From positions 2,415,741-2,479,740 of the forward strand of contig CM049318.1 of assembly GCA_026874595.1 (NCBI GenBank): a stretch of 64,000 nt of DNA, in the 5' to 3' direction. A program made the translations under genes and the position numbers. Source of the DNA: Sipunculus nudus (taxonomy: Eukaryota > Annelida > Sipuncula > Golfingiida > Sipunculidae). A model generated the notes under the pieces. That model was not told the DNA's origin. It searched no databases and worked only from the letters and a program-made list of their open reading frames with translations. Positions 59,411 to 64,000 of the stretch are shown here, in pieces (position 1 is the first letter of the stretch; each line of letters begins with the position of its first letter).

Positions 59411-59531
59411 TGAAGACGATGAGGTGACAGTACAAGCTATTGGGTTCGCATCAATTCTAGTATGTGCAGATGTGCACGCCATTTCTGACACTACTTTTTC
59501 ATCTTCATCTACTTCTCGAGCTGTCATTTTC
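59411..59531 (-). CDS. Candidate 5' coding exon with start codon (uncertain)
   Basis: A pyrimidine-rich acceptor (CTTTTTGTCTTAACTCAG) at 59532 is followed by GAAA and an ATG at 59527. The reading frame starts MTAREVDEDEKVVSEMACTS, then runs through an Ala/Thr stretch to a Ser-rich end, 39 codons to a possible donor CTTCA|GTATAC. An acidic, Ser/Thr-rich start would suit the N-terminal region of a nuclear receptor. Against this: the exon ends in phase 0 whereas the finger-1 exon needs phase 1, so a further unseen exon is required; and the donor abuts a MITE, so the region may be only transposon-adjacent DNA. It could belong to another gene or be chance. Confidence 0.3.
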
Positions 59532-59603
59532 CTGAGTTAAGACAAAAAGTGACGTTAATCTGTTGGGGAAAATAATAATTATCACATCAACGGTTGACTT
59601 ACG

Positions 59604-59760
59604 TGTATTCGTGCAGCAGTTTTTAATACCGAGGCTGGTTTTACTCGAAAAACTCGTCTCCACGTCTGTTAGCGGGAGAACCATAACTTCCGGTAGGGGA
59701 TTCCCAAACGGCTATGTGTAAAACTCGGAAGTCCATAGTCGGAAGCAAGGATTTTTTAAA
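59604..59760 (-). promoter_or_regulatory. Possible 5' UTR exon and TATA-less promoter
   Basis: On the minus strand a strong donor (ACAC|GTAAGT, intron from 59602) precedes the candidate coding exon by a 71-bp intron. About 83-91 bp upstream of this donor is a perfect ETS-type site ACCGGAAGT (59686-59694, minus strand), a motif common near start sites of TATA-less promoters. No TATA box is evident. The region is richer in CpG and in the motif CTTCCG than its surroundings. All of this is suggestive only; no transcript evidence is available. Confidence 0.22.
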
Positions 59761-60760
59761 ATCAAGCAATGATCGAAGCATAATTAAAATGCTACTATGT
59801 TAATGGAAAGTACCATTTTATTTTTATTGATAGAATTAGTTTTTTAAGCATAATGCAAAAATCAAAGTTATCCATCCCAAGTTATTGACTCGGAAATGCC
59901 CGGTTATGGTCCAGATGTGTAAAACTCGGAAGCCAGTAATGGCTAATGCACTGGTCATCATATCGTCAGCAAACGTGTCAAGCATTTTCAATTATTTCAA
60001 TATGACATATTTTTCATAAACTCAATCTGTTTTTTAACATTCATGATGCTGTTTTTTTATAATATATTATATTGATATTTTATTTCATTTTGTAAAACAA
60101 GATTATATTAACTCATCAATATTTTACGCTGTTACCGTATTTTATGTTGGGGGAAAAAGTTCAGTAAATGTTTAAAAATAAATTGTTACAGAGCAAATGT
60201 TATAGATATAAAAAATTCTGTTTAATTATAGAACCTGATACCAGCAACTATTAAGTTCAGAGAGAAGGATGTCCGAAAGCGCATGGTACTATACTGTATC
60301 GAGAATTCCGACTATAGTCCGGTTAATTTTGTTTTCTGAGGATAAAAATATAAGGATCAAATAAAAATAGTGAGTATACACGGAATATTCAGATGCATGG
60401 ATTTTTATAAAGATCAAAATATATTGAATTTTCATATTTGTTCAACGTATGGGAAATATATTAGTTTTTTTTTTAATGACATCGTAATTTATATCTATTT
60501 TTAATGCCGTATTAGGGTTTATTATACCATATTTATTATTCAGTGGTGCATACATAGAGGGCGCAAGCCTATTTAGACGTAATATCTCTCATTTTATCGA
60601 GTTCTTTTCAAATAAATTAGTAATCAATTTTCATTTCTTTTTCAGATTACTTTTTTATTCCCCAGCAATTTCATTATTATATTTTTGACTTTCCAATTCA
60701 TAAGTTGGTGATTTACTCCACTTTGAGAGCATATAAATATATACTAGTATATTGAGGAAT
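59761..60760. other. AT-rich sequence upstream of the candidate promoter
   Basis: Contains a second GTGTAAAACTCGGAAG at about 59917-59932, a repeat of the motif at 59714-59729. Nothing else is recognised. Confidence 0.45.
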
Positions 60761-60911
60761 CCCCCCCCCCCCCCCCCCCCCATCGCATTACCGTGCGAGT
60801 CATGCACGGTCTCCCCACAGAGCTCAGCTCGGGGTGGGATCGACCGTGAAAAATCTCACGCCTCCTAGGCTGATACTCAGGCTCACGCACTGTGAGCCTG
60901 GGTGCTCACAG
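60761..60911. other. 21-base poly-C run followed by a hairpin cluster
   Basis: After the C run (60761-60781) come ACCGTGC/GCACGGT (60790-60810), CGTGA/TCACG (about 60845-60859) and CAGGCTCAC/GTGAGCCTG (60878-60900). The stretch is GC-rich in an AT-rich setting. No RNA family is recognised. Confidence 0.5.
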
Positions 60912-62380
60912 ATCACAAAAGTCAGTAAAATGCAAAGATTGTCATAAGACTTAAACATATCAATTATTTTACAATGAGTAATACCTTTAAATAGTGACAT
61001 TTTGCAAGTTATAAATGTATAGACGCGCATTTCATCATTGACATTAACATGTTACGAACTTTTGAATATTTGGACTTAACAGTTTATACCGCAATTTTAC
61101 AGAAATATAAATATTAAAGCCCACAACCTCAAGTTTGAATATATTGTTCATAAACATGTAGGAGAACAGTTGCGGAAAACAGAAAATCCTCATAATCATT
61201 TGTTTAAGGTGCCTCAAAATGTCCTCTTTACATTGCATATTTTAAAAATTAATCCCTTGCCATACATTCCTCATGTAAATATAAATATCTTTAACAAAAT
61301 CATAGCTCTAGATGGGGCGAAATATATTACGTGAAAATACACCCACACATATGTAAAATATATATTAAATTTACAAATAAAAAAATTAAGAAGTTATAGT
61401 TTTTCATGTATATTGTATTATACACTCATTAAAAGCAGAATCATGCATAAAAAATTTTAATATATGCATGCAACTATAATTATAATGTAACTGCATTTGG
61501 GCTGTGACTCTTAATTGATCACAAGTTAACCAGTGCGTCTCTGTGACTTCCGAGTTATACACATTGGATCACATCCCAGCACTTCTGACTGATTTCCGAG
61601 ATGGCTTCCGAGCACAAAATCATCCATAACTTTCAGATTAAAGAATGGATCACTATTATTCTTCACAGAATGATAATGAAGATCTTATTCTATTGGGGAA
61701 AAACAAAACGGTATTGAAGCGTTAGCATTTTGTACATGCTTTAAATGCTTTATTTATAAGACAATTCCTTGGTTTCCGGCTTCCGGCTTCCGACTTCCAA
61801 GTTTACATACACGACCGCGCCATGACACATTTAGTTTTGAATGAGAAGTACCGCTTAACGTGAATCGGTGCCACAGTGATGAAAGGTGGTAATAAATGTA
61901 ATTATTTTTGTGTAACAACATTTCTTCTTCGATATTAAGCACATATAATACGACTTTACAAGCCTGTGATGCCAAATAATACCAGACAGTAAATATTTTG
62001 ATCCAACCCTTAGAATGGCTGTTCTGTTGTGACTGCCATCATGACTCCAGGCCCTATCAGTTTATTTCCGAAGGCCTGAGTGTCATGTTGTGATGGCTAC
62101 AATACATGTATATTATACATCATAATTCAAATTATGCCAAATTTCCATTGCATACAGAAATGTAAATAAGCTTATTTTCCTAAAATTTATTTCTAAAACA
62201 TTAACAAAATTGATTTCCCAACAATTAGCTGATAAGATGCCATTCCACTCATTTCTTTCCAATGAAGTTTCATCATAGATGCCTGAAATAGTACTGAAAG
62301 ACTATGTTTGTGTGTCAGGGCTAAATAGTGGTTGATCAAATATCATCACTGTACTGATAAAGGGATCTCTGAAGATACCT
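60912..62380. other. AT-rich sequence, with CTTCCG cluster near 61540-61800
   Basis: GACTTCCGAGTTATACACAT (61547-61566) and TTCCGGCTTCCGGCTTCCG (61773-61791) are roughly inverted relatives of text at 59709-59755 and 59917-59932. No gene recognised. Confidence 0.4.
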
Positions 62381-62395
62381 ATCATGGACAGGTAT

Positions 62396-62456
62396 GGAGA
62401 AGTCTGGGTGCGGCTTTTAATAGATAAGCAGATTATAATGGAGAATTTACGGTACA
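62396..62456 (+). repeat. Isolated end of the 4131-5546 transposon family
   Basis: GAAGTCTGGGTGCGGCTTTT...TGGAGAATTTACGGTA resembles the right terminus at 5490-5548. No partner left end is seen nearby, so it is a solo or decayed terminus. Confidence 0.6.
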
Positions 62457-64000
62457 TGATATTTTACTCTGTGGCGAGATGTGAATCCTTGCAACCAACA
62501 GTAAATCATTTCAGCCTTAAACATTACTGTAAAATCTATGATAAAAAGTTGAATATTGATTTGTATTGCACCTTTCTAGTATTGATGCAAAAAAATAATT
62601 GATCATCCAATGGAAAGTGATGTTTGATGCTGAACCAACAGGCATGAAAGATGAAACATCATTGGTCTGAAAAATGATTAATTGCATCTGATTAGCTGGT
62701 TGCATAACACTAAGATTTACTCACTGTTTAAAGACAGATCCCATGAGACAACGTTAGGTTATCATTATCTGAATAAGGATTTTTAATTTAATGTACCATA
62801 AACGTATCAAACAATGAACTAAGAATCATAATATTTATTCTTTAATGAGTCCAACAGATTAGCCTTAATTTTGACATGTGACCTTGGACATCTTGCTAGC
62901 GATGTCTATATTTGCAAAATGGTTGCCCTATGAGTAGTTTAGGAACCCTGAGAGAAATAAACCTGTCAATCAAGGTTTGATAAGTGTACAGGGATGTGAC
63001 AAGAAATTACACCTAGCCGTAGTAAGATAACATCCAGGTGAGAATCTATCTGATGAGGGAGTGTGATAGCAATGTGAACATAATGTGTGGGCAAATTAAC
63101 ACTTTTGTTGGGACCACACCCAAATTATCAAAATTTAATAGTATAATGTGTGGATACAGCCTTAAAATGCACTCTCCATTGAAATTCTGTCTTGAGGCAA
63201 ACTTGCCCTCTTCCCCCCCCCCCCCCCCCCCCCGCATTATGCCTCTGTAATTTAATTCGCTCTGAAAAAAAAGCCATCCTGTAATTATTTTGGTATCCCA
63301 CACACAAGGATCACCCAATAAAATTCACACTCCAGGGCCAAATTACTCAAACCTAATTTTTTGGGACATCAATAGCTATTTCTCTGTCTGTGTGCCATTT
63401 CCAATGTTGATCCCAGTTCACTAAGTTAGGTGAGATGAATTATACAACTGGCTATGTCGACTCCAATACCCTCAACCCTAACACATGCTAAACCAAAAAG
63501 AAGAACAAGTTAAAGGTACATATAAACATCTGTAACAATATGTATATGATCATAATGTATTTTTTTTGGCTGAATTTAAAAGTGATTTAGAAAAACCATC
63601 CCAGCCTATGGACTCAATATCTCCAAATGACTTGTTTCATATTTCTTATAATAGGTGTGTGAGTAAACAGTCCATGTGTGTCTGTTTACCTTAATCATAG
63701 GTCAGATCTTACGCATGTTTGAGATCTCCACACTAATGAGAAGAAAAATAAATAAATCCAAACATCAGGAGAAACACAATTTGGAAGCTTGTAAAATGGA
63801 ACAAAATATTAGCAGAAGCCATGATCTTTAAGAGAATTTTCATGTACATTTATCATATCTGGTAAGTGAATAGGTCCCTTTAAAGCATGTGATTAATGCA
63901 ACAATTACCATTATCCTGCTGTTTTATGTTAGAAGATGAAACACGGGATGGGAATAGTTCCTGCGGAAGCAGAGGTTATACACTGCAGTCATCACAGACA
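62457..64000. other. AT-rich sequence, nothing recognised
   Basis: A 21-base poly-C run at 63213-63233. No exon or RNA gene that I can support. Confidence 0.45.

Overview
This is a eukaryotic (animal) window: AT-rich, intron-dominated and packed with dispersed repeats, minisatellites, poly-C/G runs and small inverted-repeat transposons. The repeat style and a nuclear-receptor gene with an unusual P-box suggest a marine lophotrochozoan, most likely a mollusc. That placement is inference; no rRNA, mitochondrial or other diagnostic gene is present.

One protein-coding gene is convincingly visible. It is a nuclear receptor on the minus strand, read from right to left, and it runs off the left edge of the window. 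Five exons fit together with perfect phase and GT-AG borders: DNA-binding-domain finger 1 (42243-42137), finger 2 (19938-19797), one very long hinge exon (12726-10877), the start of the ligand-binding domain including the end of helix 3 (1107-1020), and helices 3/4 to 8 (688-437). The C-terminal helices 9-12 and AF-2 lie left of base 1. The N-terminus upstream of finger 1 is not securely found; a candidate 5' exon with an ATG (59531-59411) and a possible ETS-site promoter lie far upstream but do not join finger 1 in phase on their own. The introns are about 22.2 kb, 7.1 kb, 9.8 kb and 0.33 kb.

Layout on the plus strand: 1-1110 ligand-binding exons; 1245-3556 a ~181-bp satellite; 4131-5546 a TA-flanked inverted-repeat element; 7200-8440 a dispersed repeat split by a truncated LINE; 10877-12726 hinge exon; 12745-19765 stacked dispersed repeats rich in nuclear-receptor half-sites; 19797-19938 finger-2 exon; 20461-22310 microsatellite, hammerhead-like foldback and a 59-bp minisatellite; 22960-24795 a transposon with a second one nested in it; 25675-31080 more stacked repeats; 31390-32090 a 50-bp minisatellite; 33504-33680 a second hammerhead-like element; 34780-37490 repeats; 38703-39168 a probable solo LTR; 39170-43670 repeats with the finger-1 exon between them; 45690-56270 further copies; 58981-59405 a MITE beside the candidate 5' exon; then mostly plain AT-rich DNA to the end.

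The most interesting theme is that the repeats in the introns of this nuclear-receptor gene carry many textbook nuclear-receptor response elements: four perfect palindromic IR3 sites identical to the classic oestrogen response element core, perfect DR1 and DR2 sites, and DR0 sites. A second theme is three 48-nt copies of a hammerhead-ribozyme-like fold in short elements placed in TA/GA microsatellites. All functional readings of these are inference and need testing.
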